Assembly (NCBI GenBank): GCA_028280565.1
Contig: JANQLQ010000203.1
Location: 1-54,068 of the forward strand
Length of the DNA stretch: 54,068 nt
Direction of reading: 5' to 3'
Source: Fulvivirga sp.
Lineage (GTDB): Bacteria; Bacteroidota; Bacteroidia; Cytophagales; Cyclobacteriaceae
The notes under the pieces were generated by a model. It had not been told where the DNA came from. It ran no database searches and saw only the letters and a list, made by a program, of their open reading frames with translations. Below, one piece after another: positions 26,784 to 35,769 of this stretch. A program made the position numbers and the translations under genes. Position 1 is the stretch's first letter, and every line of letters starts with the position of its first letter.

Positions 26784-26933
26784 AGCCTTTAATTCATGAT
26801 CTATGTATTGAAAATGGAAATTTCTGGAAAATGTTTAACATTTTGATAAGGTCAGTGCAACTGTTTCGAGAGATGCCCTGTCAAGACATGTAAACACCCA
26901 AAAAGAATTAAACCATTTATCAAAACCAGGTCC

Positions 26934-28235
26934 ATGAAAACACTCGCTAATACAAAATTTAAGAATTCATTAAGATTTGCTTTATTGTTCATAGCTATTG
27001 TGACGCTTATCTTCGTTTATGGCTGTGATACCTTCGAGGAAGATGCCCTCCCTCCCGAAGAAACCGTTGAAATATCGTCTGACCAGGTGTATGTTTTGCC
27101 GAATAGCTCTTCGGTAATTGATCTTGCCAAGGTGATCTCTGCAAAGCAGGAAGTGTCAGTGACCATAACCGATCAGCCTAACAATGGTGAGTTTAGAAAT
27201 ATCAGCGGAAATTTATTCAGGTACCAGCCTAAAGAAGATTTTTTAGAAGGTACGGATCAAGTGGGGTTTGACGTTTTTGATACGAACAGCCAGCAGCTTT
27301 CCCAAGGGGTGATCAATATCAACATAACACAGGACACCAGCCTGTTCCCATGTACGATCATTGCCGTAGAAGATCAAGCCGAAACACGCATTAATCAGCC
27401 TGTATTCATTAATGTACTTGGGAATGATAGGTTATGCGGTAGCGATTCACTGCAGGTAGAGGTAGCTGTGGTTAGCCAACCTGCGAATGGGGAGGCTGAT
27501 TTTTTTGGCAATGTTTTACAATACTTTCCCAACCAGGGGTTTGCCGGTACGGATAGTTTGCTTTACAGGGTAAATCCTCCGAATGAACCCGATAGTGGCT
27601 CAGTAGCATTTGTATTTATACAGGTGAATGCCCCGCTCCCTTGTGAACTCGATGCTAGGGATGATAGCCTTAACTTTATCATACCCAATGACGATTTTTG
27701 GACGCCACAGGTGGATGTAAATGTCTTGGCCAATGATTCATTATGTAACGCAGACTCATTAGCTATTGGTTTTGTAACTATTGTTCAGCCTACAAGGTTT
27801 GGCGATGTGGCGGTGGTTGAAAACAACATAGTACGTTACTGGATAAACACCGGCATAGGGAATTACCGCGATTCGTTAGTGTACGAGATCTGCAAAGACC
27901 AGGTCTGTGACCGAGCTACCGTGGTATTCAACATCGAGGAGGCAATATCTGTATTAGTTCAAGGTGTGGATGATACCTATGACTTGAGCGATTTTCCCAC
28001 GAGCAACACCTACTGGTTCAATGTGCTTCAAAATGATATCTATACTAACCTATCCAACGTAAATATTGAAATAGCTCAGCAGGCAAAAGCAGGAGAAGTT
28101 GGAGTTTCTGACAAACAGGTGGTTTATTCCCCCTTTAATCCCCAAGCGCAAACAGATAGTTTAGTATACAGGATATGTGAAGAAATAGGAGATGGAATAT
28201 TCTGCGATAGTGCGGTGGTGAGAATAAAGCTATAA
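26934..28235 (+). CDS. Cell-surface lipoprotein with tandem Ig/cadherin-like domains
   Basis: Predicted lipoprotein: the N-terminal hydrophobic segment ends in LIFVYGC, with Cys at about residue 30. The remaining 400 residues form about four beta domains of the Big_9/cadherin-like type. Each carries the VxxND hallmark: INVLGNDRLCGSDS, VNVLANDSLCNADS and FNVLQNDIYTN; the first domain is more diverged. Paired Cys in each domain suggest disulfides. It has no enzymatic motif and could serve in adhesion or structure. The ECF sigma factor gene follows 69 bases downstream on the same strand, so it may belong to that transcript. Confidence 0.8.
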   Translation: MKTLANTKFKNSLRFALLFIAIVTLIFVYGCDTFEEDALPPEETVEISSDQVYVLPNSSSVIDLAKVISAKQEVSVTITDQPNNGEFRNISGNLFRYQPKEDFLEGTDQVGFDVFDTNSQQLSQGVININITQDTSLFPCTIIAVEDQAETRINQPVFINVLGNDRLCGSDSLQVEVAVVSQPANGEADFFGNVLQYFPNQGFAGTDSLLYRVNPPNEPDSGSVAFVFIQVNAPLPCELDARDDSLNFIIPNDDFWTPQVDVNVLANDSLCNADSLAIGFVTIVQPTRFGDVAVVENNIVRYWINTGIGNYRDSLVYEICKDQVCDRATVVFNIEEAISVLVQGVDDTYDLSDFPTSNTYWFNVLQNDIYTNLSNVNIEIAQQAKAGEVGVSDKQVVYSPFNPQAQTDSLVYRICEEIGDGIFCDSAVVRIKL

Positions 28236-28261
28236 AAGGTTAGTCCATAGACTTTTATGAG

Positions 28262-28296
28262 CGTGTCATCCGGCTGCTACAGGGCTGGATGACACG
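28262..28296 (+). promoter_or_regulatory. Stem-loop between the Ig-like lipoprotein and the sigma factor
   Basis: CGTGTCATCC (28262-28271) and GGATGACACG (28287-28296) form a perfect 10-base stem with a 15-base loop; two more weaker pairs extend it. It ends 8 bases before the sigma factor ATG. There is no long T-run (TTATTATT follows), so it may be a weak terminator, an mRNA-processing or stability element, or a translation-control hairpin. Confidence 0.5.
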
Positions 28297-28304
28297 TTAT
28301 TATT

Positions 28305-28859
28305 ATGAAAGATCCACGCCTGGTTTTTGAGAAGTGTAAAAAGAACGATCGCAGGGCACAAAAACTCCTTTTTGATTTGTATAAAGGAAGAGTTATGGGC
28401 CTAAGCAGGAGATATACGTCCAGCCGGGAAGAAGCCGAAGATGTTTTCCAGGAGGCATTTATTAAGATATTCAAACACTTACATAGTGTAGAAGAGTATC
28501 GCTATTTAGATCGATGGATAATACGAACGTCAATTAATACGGCGATAAACTATTATCATAAGAATAAACGCCATCATGACTATTTGGGAGTAGATGCTAT
28601 AGAAACGTTTGATGATCATGATGGTAAGATCATTGATCGATTGGATAATGAAAGCTTGCTGGCGTTGATTCACGGGCTGCCCGAAGGTTATCGGCTGGTT
28701 TTTAACCTGTACGTTGTGGAAGGGTATAAGCACAGGGAGATTGCCGAGATGCTCGATATTTCTGAAAATACTTCGAAATCCCAGCTCAGCCGCGCGAAAA
28801 CGCTGCTAAAAGAAAAGCTGGCGCTGTTAGGGGTAAAAAAAATTGAAAAGTATGGCTGA
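28305..28859 (+). CDS. RNA polymerase ECF-type sigma factor
   Basis: Extracytoplasmic-function sigma factor (184 residues) that would direct RNA polymerase to a small regulon. Region 2 covers about residues 20-85, with EEAEDVFQEAFIKIFKHL and the aromatic/basic promoter-melting stretch YLDRWIIRTSINTAINYYHK. Region 4 (about 120-175) has LPEGYRLVFNLYVVEGYKH, the HTH HREIAEMLDISENTSKSQL and SRAKTLLKEKL. Its stop overlaps the start of the next gene by 8 bases, the usual arrangement with an anti-sigma factor. A strong stem-loop lies just before the ATG. Confidence 0.94.
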   Translation: MKDPRLVFEKCKKNDRRAQKLLFDLYKGRVMGLSRRYTSSREEAEDVFQEAFIKIFKHLHSVEEYRYLDRWIIRTSINTAINYYHKNKRHHDYLGVDAIETFDDHDGKIIDRLDNESLLALIHGLPEGYRLVFNLYVVEGYKHREIAEMLDISENTSKSQLSRAKTLLKEKLALLGVKKIEKYG

Positions 28860-30150
28860 TAAGCACGTAGAAGATAAGTTCCGCGATAGGTTGTCAAGTT
28901 ACGAGGAAGAGCCTGGTAAAGACAGTTGGGCATTTATCGAGAGCGAACTCCCGGGCCAGGACCGCCGCTGGTCGATATGGTGGAGGATCACCACGGCAGC
29001 ATTACTGGCTTTGTTGATTGGCATTACCACGGTTCTTTTATTGCCCAGTACCCCGGACAAGGAGGTAGCGGAGGAAGAACAAATTGCTTTTGGAAACGGG
29101 CAAGATGGCAAAGAGGAAGGTGAAACCCCTAATGTGGGTGCTACCACGGACTATTCAAATTCTTTGTCCACTACAGAAAATGAAATACCGTTTGAAAAAG
29201 ACAGGCCTTCAGAAGATAAAATCACGCTGCAAAAAAATCCTGTGGACGATGATCCATACACTAGCATACCCCAGTCACCATTACAAGGTATAGAAGAAAT
29301 AGAAACAGGAACGACCTCTCAAACAACGGAAACAAGTACGGATGTGATCAATGAAACTTATTTTGCTTCTCCATACTTTGTGAAAAATATAGGCTTTGAT
29401 CATACGCATGCTTTACCAGGACTCCCTGATATACAACCCGTACTCCTTGGGAACGGGATGCCTTTTGGGGACCAGGCTGACGTAATCGAAGAGGATAAAA
29501 AAGACCTCCAAAATCGTAAGCTGGCTTTGTACTTTCAAGCTATGCCTACTTTCACGTACAACCGGGTAGAAGCGAACCAGCGGGATGACCAGCTAGTTTC
29601 CGCAGTAGAGAAGATCCCGGCCATCTCTACCGATCGGATGGGGATACGGCTAGAGACGGGGTTAATGTATCCTTTGAATGAAGATTTCAGCGTATTTGCA
29701 GGGCTCTTGTATTTCCAAAGGTCGCAGGAAATAGAGTATTCCTTACAGCGGGTAGATAGCGTCAATATAGAGACAGATGGAGATAGGATCAATTTTTCAC
29801 CCGGATATTCTGAAGAGCGCAACACCTACAACCACCAGCTCCAAAACCTGGGGGTACAGGTAGGGATGACTTATAAAATTCCATCCAACAAGGTATTATC
29901 TTCCTTTGGAGTAGGAGCAGAATTCCATAAATCATTACGGCGCTCTTCGAACGAGCTTTTCGAAGAACCGGACCTTTACCTTTTTTATAATGTTTTTTAC
30001 AGGGTAGAATACCCCAAGGATAAGCGGTTCCGTTTTTTGGCTCAGCCCACGTTTAACTATTCTTTTAACCTTAACAAAAACTTAAGTACCCCTTTCTATA
30101 TCAAACCATACGGATTTGGCTTGAATTTTGGATTTACCTTCAAACTATGA
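28852..30150 (+). CDS. Putative anti-sigma factor with C-terminal beta-barrel-like domain
   Basis: The gene overlaps the sigma factor by 8 bases. I chose the ATG at 28852 (432 residues) rather than a TTG at 28843. The N-terminal 40 residues are charged (DKFRDRLSSYEEEPGKDSW), as in cytoplasmic anti-sigma segments, followed by one transmembrane helix (ITTAALLALLIGITTVLLLP, about 46-66). A disordered Glu/Thr-rich linker covers about 70-165. The last 220 residues have alternating strands (GIRLETGLMYPLNEDFSVFA, FGLNFGFTFKL) with a C-terminal hydrophobic strand like an outer-membrane barrel. It has no catalytic motif. A trans-envelope sensor that sequesters the sigma factor is plausible but unproven. 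Confidence 0.75.
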   Translation: MADKHVEDKFRDRLSSYEEEPGKDSWAFIESELPGQDRRWSIWWRITTAALLALLIGITTVLLLPSTPDKEVAEEEQIAFGNGQDGKEEGETPNVGATTDYSNSLSTTENEIPFEKDRPSEDKITLQKNPVDDDPYTSIPQSPLQGIEEIETGTTSQTTETSTDVINETYFASPYFVKNIGFDHTHALPGLPDIQPVLLGNGMPFGDQADVIEEDKKDLQNRKLALYFQAMPTFTYNRVEANQRDDQLVSAVEKIPAISTDRMGIRLETGLMYPLNEDFSVFAGLLYFQRSQEIEYSLQRVDSVNIETDGDRINFSPGYSEERNTYNHQLQNLGVQVGMTYKIPSNKVLSSFGVGAEFHKSLRRSSNELFEEPDLYLFYNVFYRVEYPKDKRFRFLAQPTFNYSFNLNKNLSTPFYIKPYGFGLNFGFTFKL

Positions 30151-30268
30151 CCCGGGCAATGCTATAATTCGATAAAGATAGATGGCGGGTTCTTTTCGAC
30201 GAATTGTACTTTGCCCCTGGTGGATCATGTTTATCTTTTTGTATTTTTAGGCGACAAATACTGTAATT

Positions 30269-30988
30269 ATGAGGGTTAACCGTTTGTTTTTTCTGTTGAT
30301 GGCTTTTGTGTGTGGCTGTACTTCTACCCAGCTCAACCAATCCTTGGGTACAATAAACGATATACTGGGGGGTGATGAACTTACTACCGACCAGGTAGCT
30401 TCCGGGCTGAAAGAGGCCCTTATCAATGGTATCTCCAATGGCTCAGCAAAGGCATCCAAGGTGGATGGCTATTTTAAAAACCCGAAAATAAAGATCCCTT
30501 TCCCTCCAGATGTTCAAAAAGTAGAGACCAAGCTAAGGCAAATTGGGCTGGATAAGCAAGTGGACGACTTCATAATGACGCTCAATAGGGGAGCCGAACA
30601 GGCGGCAAAGGAAGCCAAGCCGATATTCGTAAGCGCCATAAAATCAATGACCATCCAAGATGCCTGGGGAATACTAAAAGGGGAGGAGGATGCCGCTACT
30701 CAATACTTGACCCGGACCACCTCTGACCAACTTAAGCTGAAATTTCAACCCATAGTCGAAAAAGCGCTCAACAGCACCAATGCCACTCGTTATTATACGG
30801 ACATTATCTCAACGTACAATAAAGTCCCTTTCGTGGATAAGGTAGACCCCGATCTGAACAATTACGCTACTAACAAAGCAATAGAAGGACTTTTTTACTT
30901 GGTAGCCCAAGAGGAGAAAAAGATCAGGGAAGACCCATTAGCGAGGACCTCAGACCTTCTTAAAAGGGTGTTTGCCGAACAAGATTGA
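30269..30988 (+). CDS. DUF4197 lipoprotein
   Basis: Lipoprotein of 239 residues: the signal peptide ends in LMAFVCGC (lipidated Cys at about 17). The body is almost entirely helical and matches the DUF4197 family: DQVASGLKEALINGISNGS, GYFKNPKIKIPFPPDVQKVE, FVSAIKSMTIQDAWGILKG, and the C-terminal ATNKAIEGLFYLVAQEEKKIREDP. The function of the family is unknown. The gene stands alone, 118 bases after the anti-sigma/barrel gene, and repeat R1 copy 3 follows. Confidence 0.92.
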   Translation: MRVNRLFFLLMAFVCGCTSTQLNQSLGTINDILGGDELTTDQVASGLKEALINGISNGSAKASKVDGYFKNPKIKIPFPPDVQKVETKLRQIGLDKQVDDFIMTLNRGAEQAAKEAKPIFVSAIKSMTIQDAWGILKGEEDAATQYLTRTTSDQLKLKFQPIVEKALNSTNATRYYTDIISTYNKVPFVDKVDPDLNNYATNKAIEGLFYLVAQEEKKIREDPLARTSDLLKRVFAEQD

Positions 30989-31008
30989 TCTTTTTACTAT
31001 GAACGTGA

Positions 31009-31188
31009 GTTCGATGTAAAAATAATTGAATAGTAAATAAGGCCCCTTTGTGATACTTTGGGCTTTAGTGACTTGGTGGCGAAGCTTCCCCGGCCACTCA
31101 GAGGCAAATGCACCAAGGGTCACCAAGCTTACTAGCGAAAACTGCCCTGGATAACATTAAACTGATAAACAATTATCGAGTGCAGGTT
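31009..31188 (+). repeat. Dispersed repeat R1, copy 3
   Basis: Same-orientation match to 23819-24003 and inverted match to 160-345 over about 180 bases. Shared segments include GAAGCTTCCCCGGCCA (with copy 1), GCAAATGCACCAAG and CTGATAAACAATTATCGAG-like ends. It fills most of the 239-base gap between the DUF4197 gene and the convergent subtilase gene. Confidence 0.8.
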
Positions 31189-31227
31189 ATGAGGGATGAA
31201 GAGTAAAGTACTGCCATCCCGGGTTTA

Positions 31228-34200
31228 TTAGCGCCTGATGATCTTTTTCCTCGACCTTACTTGGCCATCTTCGAGCTCTAAAAAGTAGATCCCGGGTTCT
31301 AACGAAGTCATATCCACCACATTTTCCACGACAGTGATGGGCATCTTTATGCCTTGGGCATTGAACACGCTGATCTTAGGGAGATACCCGGCAGACTCGA
31401 TGGTCAATCGCCCGGGGGTAGGATTAGGATAGATCGAAAGGCTGTTTTCCCATTCTCCAGGCAGGGAAGTAATGGCCACTACGCGTAATGACTTTTGTGT
31501 TGTATCACGGCAGCCCGTTTCGTCTTGTACCTCTAGCCGGATGGTATATTCGCCTGTTTCATTGATCTCTAAATTTGGATTTTCTTCCGTAGAAGCACTC
31601 TCCCCATTGATCGACCAGCTAAACGAGTTGGCTTCTTGGCTGCTATTTGAGACTGTAAGCTCGTTGTTTTCCACGAGGTTGATCTCTTGCCCGGGAAGTT
31701 CAAAGCCGGCCTTTATCTTACTTACTTCTATGTTTAAACGACCCATTGGGCTTTCTCCGTACAACGCGTTATTCGTGTAAAATATACTGGTATCCCTTTC
31801 AATTTGGCTGAGGACGATACTTTTTCCCTTAGCCGCCAGCTCAGAGCCCTCCAGGTTACGGTAAAAGTTAAAATAATCACTTGCTGGGGGAGAAAATAGG
31901 GTACCATCCCCTGTACATAACTTGATAACTATATCCTGTGGGGCACTGGCAGAAACGGGTGTGATCCGTTGTACTAAACTATCACGGCAGCCTGTAATAT
32001 CTTCTGCTACTAATTTTACTTCGAAAGGTACTGCCGGGTTATAGGAGTAAGTAATATCGGAATTAACTGCCAAAGTTTGACCATCAATTTGCCAGTAAAA
32101 TAATTCATAGGAAGAGGCCAGGCTTTTGAGTTCGATAATGTGGGGACTTGCCAAGTCTTGCGTATCTGGCCGATGGATGAAATCGGCCTTTACAGGACTT
32201 ACCTTCACTTGTACCGTTTTTACATTGCTCGCGTACGTTGAATCTGTGCTGATCACGTAAAAAGTAGTATCCGTACTGAGCACCCCGGAAATGAACTCTG
32301 TACCTGTAAAGATCCTTTGGGTTGTCCCCGGGTCACTGTAGATCTCTAAGTCAGTGGCATTCGCAGGGTCTAAGGTTATAGTTTCTCCATTACAAATGGA
32401 TAGATCCGTAAGCCCGGGTAGATTGCTGCGATTATCGACTTCCAAAGTTTTAGTGATCATCTCCATGCAGCCGATATCGTTTACCACTTGCAGTTGTATC
32501 GTGTAAGACCCCTTTTCGGTGTAACTGGCTAAGGGATGTTGTACATCGGCACTGAAACCGTGGCTGAATGTCCATTGCCATGTCACGGGGTCGATACTTA
32601 AGTCAGTGAGTTGAACGCTAGCTTCACCGGTTTCATCCAAAAGCAAGGGATCCGGGTTGATGGAAAAGTCGGCATTGGCTGGCTTTGTTTTTACCACTAC
32701 CCGCTGGATATCTCCGTCGTAAGGAAGGTCCCGGTTCACGGCGTAATAGACCAGCTCGTTGGATATAGGAGGTGAGGTGAATTCCTCTCCGGTGAAGATA
32801 TGGTTCGCCAGTGCGGCATCGCTGTAAAAGGAAAAAATAGTACCCGAAGAAGGGTTTACCAAGGCCGGATCACCCGGGCAGGTATTGAATACTTCTAGCA
32901 ATGGGGGAGTAGAGATATAGTCATTGTAACGTGCTTGTGCTTGGTTCACGGCATTAACGAGATCCGATAAGCTATTCCCGGTAACCAATACCAAAGCTAC
33001 CTTTTCACTTTGGTTCGTCGCAAGTGCCGAAATAGTTCCTCCCACGACATGGGAGATATTATTCCCCGTATTGGCTTCTCCTGCCGTCCTCTTCGCCACA
33101 CCTTGTGATACGAGGCTATGTTTTACGCTATCCGTAAGATTTATGGGAATATCAGTACTGTTCCCGTTGAAGTTCCGGTTGTTTATAGCGTAATATATCG
33201 GTTGCTGGGCGGTCAACAGCGCTACGCCTGTGTACAACGTATCGGATAAAGCATCTGAAGCATAGCCTAGGTTAAGGGACTCGTGCCAATCGGCCCGGTT
33301 GAAATTTTTGTCGTTCAAGTCCCAATCGGCAAGCAAAGCCACATGGAGATCTTGTAAATCCTTATTCCCTAAATTAGTGATCCTGTACTCTTGGATGATA
33401 TAGTTTTCGTTATCCCATGCTAATGTCTTTTGCTCTAAGTGAAGCCCCGGAGCCCGGGAGCCGCCGCGACTATCGTCAAATGTTACCCTGGCGTCATGAT
33501 GGGCCACGGAGTTATTGTAGAATTTGACATTGCGTACTGCTTGGAAATCAGGTTCCCTGATGTTCAGGGTGAGATTGAGGGGAGCATTGTCCATGACCGT
33601 GTCCTTGTCTAACGCGGTGATCAATCCTACGTTGCCCATAAGCCGTTGATCAAAGCCCTTAAAACCTACGCCGTTGCTAAAAAAATTGTCACGGTATCCA
33701 AGGTCACCGTCACTGTCAAGTGTCATTTGCAATGTGCCATTATCAAAGTTTAAGAAATCCGGTGAGCTCCGGAAACTGATGTATTGGAAGTCTTCGTAAG
33801 TGCCGTCCTTGAAATCCACGCGCAAATAGATAATTTCATTCACCGGGAGACCAGGCGACAATATAACTTTAAATGCCCGGTCGTTATTATCTTTTTCTCC
33901 CAAGGTAGGGATTGAACCGAGCTGCGCGGTGGGCTGCATTACCGTCACATATGGAGAAGTTGAGCTGATCGTGGCGACTGCGTTGAGACTTGGGTACAGG
34001 AAGTTCTTGAAATTCATGGTGATCGACAAGGTATCTCCATAAAAGGCATATGGACCGTTGCCATTATCGTATTCAAAATCTTGGATGCGAATGGCCGGGG
34101 ACGAGTTATCTGTTAGTGCTTTAAGCATATTCAACCTGCCTTTACCGAGCTGTCCTTCGAATGAGCTATTGATCCCCACTTCGTAAACATCATCGGTATT

Positions 34201-35436
34201 GACCCGGATCCTTTCCATGACCTGCTGGGCGGACAGGTTGGGAAATCGTGCCCGGATCAAAGCCGCCAGCCCGGCTACCATGGGAGAAGAGAAAGAGGTG
34301 CCCCTGTTCCGTACAAAACTATCGTTGTTTCCCGTGGTGAATATGTTTTCTCCCGGTGCCACCAAGTCTATGTTGTAGCTGTAAGTAGCCCATGGAGCTT
34401 TTTGATCATCCAGCAGTGTGCCGCCTACGGACAGTACATTATCATACGAAGCCGGGTAAAAATCAAATAACCCATTCGTATTCCCTGCCGCAGCGATCAC
34501 CACGGCATCTTTTTCCAGTACGGCATAGTTGATAATATCTTGCGCATATTGCGAATAAGACGAAATACTACCCCAAGACAGGTTGATCACCTGGCACCCC
34601 AAGTCAGCGGCCAAGGCTATGGCTTCATATCCGTTCCTAAAGCTGTTATTACCACTAGTGAAGATCTTAAAAGGAACAAACCTGGAATTGTACCCCGTTC
34701 CTGCCATCCCGATCCCGTTATTCGTGGAGGCCGAACTTGTACCGGTAACTTGTGAACCGTGTACATCAGTGTCTGCGGCTACATTATTATCATCGTTTGC
34801 AATATCCCAGCCCGCGAAGTTGTCTATCAACCCATCGCCATCATCATCTATACCGTTGATAGGATCGTCATAGTTAATGGCAACATTATCTGCCAAATCC
34901 ACGTGGGAAAGATCTGTGCCGGTATCCAATATCCCGATCACTATGCTGGTATCACCACGCTCTACCGACCAGGCGTCATAAGCATTGATGACGGACAGGT
35001 AATCTTGGCTGCCCGAGATAGGACTAGCGTTAGGGTCATTCGGAATGATTAGCGGCTTATGAAAAAAATAGGGTTCGGCGTAAACCACATCCCCTGATTG
35101 CAGCAGCTCGTTGATCACGTCGAGCGGGTCTTCTCCTTCCGCTAGTGTGAGTTTATACAAGTTTGACAGGGAGTGGGCTTTGGCTCGTTGGTTAGCACTA
35201 TTCGAAATAGCCGCATGACGTATTGCCGGTGCTAGGTCTCTTCCTCCCCATGAACGCGCATTCGTCTTGTTTTTCCGCGAGGTAGAGACAGGATTTTTTA
35301 GTTTAACAATGATTGTTTCTTGTGAATAACCTGTTTTGGATATACCGTCAGGAAGCGTGTACACTCTTTTCGCCTGCCCTTGTGCGAAGCCCACCGCGAG
35401 AGAAAAAATAAGAATTACAAAATGCCTTTTCACCAA
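31228..35436 (-). CDS. Secreted subtilisin-like serine protease (S8) with PKD domains and T9SS sorting domain
   Basis: Large exported protease (1402 residues). The signal peptide ends near GFAQG. A propeptide-like segment (about 30-130) precedes the S8 catalytic domain (about 140-440), with Asp in GILDTGTDLSHVDL, His in TDVHGSQVTGTSS and Ser in GTSFSSPMVAGLAAL. Beta-rich domains follow. Then three tandem modules (about 844-1005, 1006-1162 and 1163-1318), each an Ig-like part beginning near a Cys-Gly/Asp segment plus a PKD part closing in GC(M/R)-x4 (for example LQVVNDIGC, VAEDITGC, LEVQDETGC). A type A T9SS sorting domain (SIYPNPTPGRLTIES to the C-terminus) would send it across the outer membrane. 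Substrates are unknown. Confidence 0.95.
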   Translation of the reverse strand: MVKRHFVILIFSLAVGFAQGQAKRVYTLPDGISKTGYSQETIIVKLKNPVSTSRKNKTNARSWGGRDLAPAIRHAAISNSANQRAKAHSLSNLYKLTLAEGEDPLDVINELLQSGDVVYAEPYFFHKPLIIPNDPNASPISGSQDYLSVINAYDAWSVERGDTSIVIGILDTGTDLSHVDLADNVAINYDDPINGIDDDGDGLIDNFAGWDIANDDNNVAADTDVHGSQVTGTSSASTNNGIGMAGTGYNSRFVPFKIFTSGNNSFRNGYEAIALAADLGCQVINLSWGSISSYSQYAQDIINYAVLEKDAVVIAAAGNTNGLFDFYPASYDNVLSVGGTLLDDQKAPWATYSYNIDLVAPGENIFTTGNNDSFVRNRGTSFSSPMVAGLAALIRARFPNLSAQQVMERIRVNTDDVYEVGINSSFEGQLGKGRLNMLKALTDNSSPAIRIQDFEYDNGNGPYAFYGDTLSITMNFKNFLYPSLNAVATISSTSPYVTVMQPTAQLGSIPTLGEKDNNDRAFKVILSPGLPVNEIIYLRVDFKDGTYEDFQYISFRSSPDFLNFDNGTLQMTLDSDGDLGYRDNFFSNGVGFKGFDQRLMGNVGLITALDKDTVMDNAPLNLTLNIREPDFQAVRNVKFYNNSVAHHDARVTFDDSRGGSRAPGLHLEQKTLAWDNENYIIQEYRITNLGNKDLQDLHVALLADWDLNDKNFNRADWHESLNLGYASDALSDTLYTGVALLTAQQPIYYAINNRNFNGNSTDIPINLTDSVKHSLVSQGVAKRTAGEANTGNNISHVVGGTISALATNQSEKVALVLVTGNSLSDLVNAVNQAQARYNDYISTPPLLEVFNTCPGDPALVNPSSGTIFSFYSDAALANHIFTGEEFTSPPISNELVYYAVNRDLPYDGDIQRVVVKTKPANADFSINPDPLLLDETGEASVQLTDLSIDPVTWQWTFSHGFSADVQHPLASYTEKGSYTIQLQVVNDIGCMEMITKTLEVDNRSNLPGLTDLSICNGETITLDPANATDLEIYSDPGTTQRIFTGTEFISGVLSTDTTFYVISTDSTYASNVKTVQVKVSPVKADFIHRPDTQDLASPHIIELKSLASSYELFYWQIDGQTLAVNSDITYSYNPAVPFEVKLVAEDITGCRDSLVQRITPVSASAPQDIVIKLCTGDGTLFSPPASDYFNFYRNLEGSELAAKGKSIVLSQIERDTSIFYTNNALYGESPMGRLNIEVSKIKAGFELPGQEINLVENNELTVSNSSQEANSFSWSINGESASTEENPNLEINETGEYTIRLEVQDETGCRDTTQKSLRVVAITSLPGEWENSLSIYPNPTPGRLTIESAGYLPKISVFNAQGIKMPITVVENVVDMTSLEPGIYFLELEDGQVRSRKKIIRR

Positions 35437-35769
35437 CTATTTCTTTACAAGTTTTAAATACAGAAACCAATGCGGAGGTAAACGTCTTTAATGCAGAATA
35501 CCAGTTTATACCGATATGAGGTTCCGAAAAGAATTAAATCCTTAAATATCTTGCACTTGCAACGTTAAAGTTAACAATTTTTATCGTCAGGGAACGGGAG
35601 AGAAGAGCTGATGGCCTTCGATGAAAATCAACAACAAAAAAAGAGTTTGGTTCCCGGTTTTGCATAGCTGCTTCTAAAAAGTGCAGGCTTGTCGTGAAAC
35701 TTCCTGGAATAATTTTCAAAGAAAGCTTATCTTCGCCACAAACGATTGTTTCAGCAAATTTTCAATAAA
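35437..35769. other. Divergent intergenic region between subtilase and paaN
   Basis: 333 bases between divergent genes, expected to hold both promoters. TATCTTCG (35728-35735), 34 bases before paaN, is one mismatch from the TAnnTTTG -7 consensus. I see no repeat or RNA gene; a 61-codon minus-strand frame at 35534-35719 has no gene-like features. Confidence 0.45.

Noticed and set aside
35534-35719. 61-codon minus-strand open frame between subtilase and paaN
   Set aside because: It lies in a divergent promoter region and shows no recognisable protein features.
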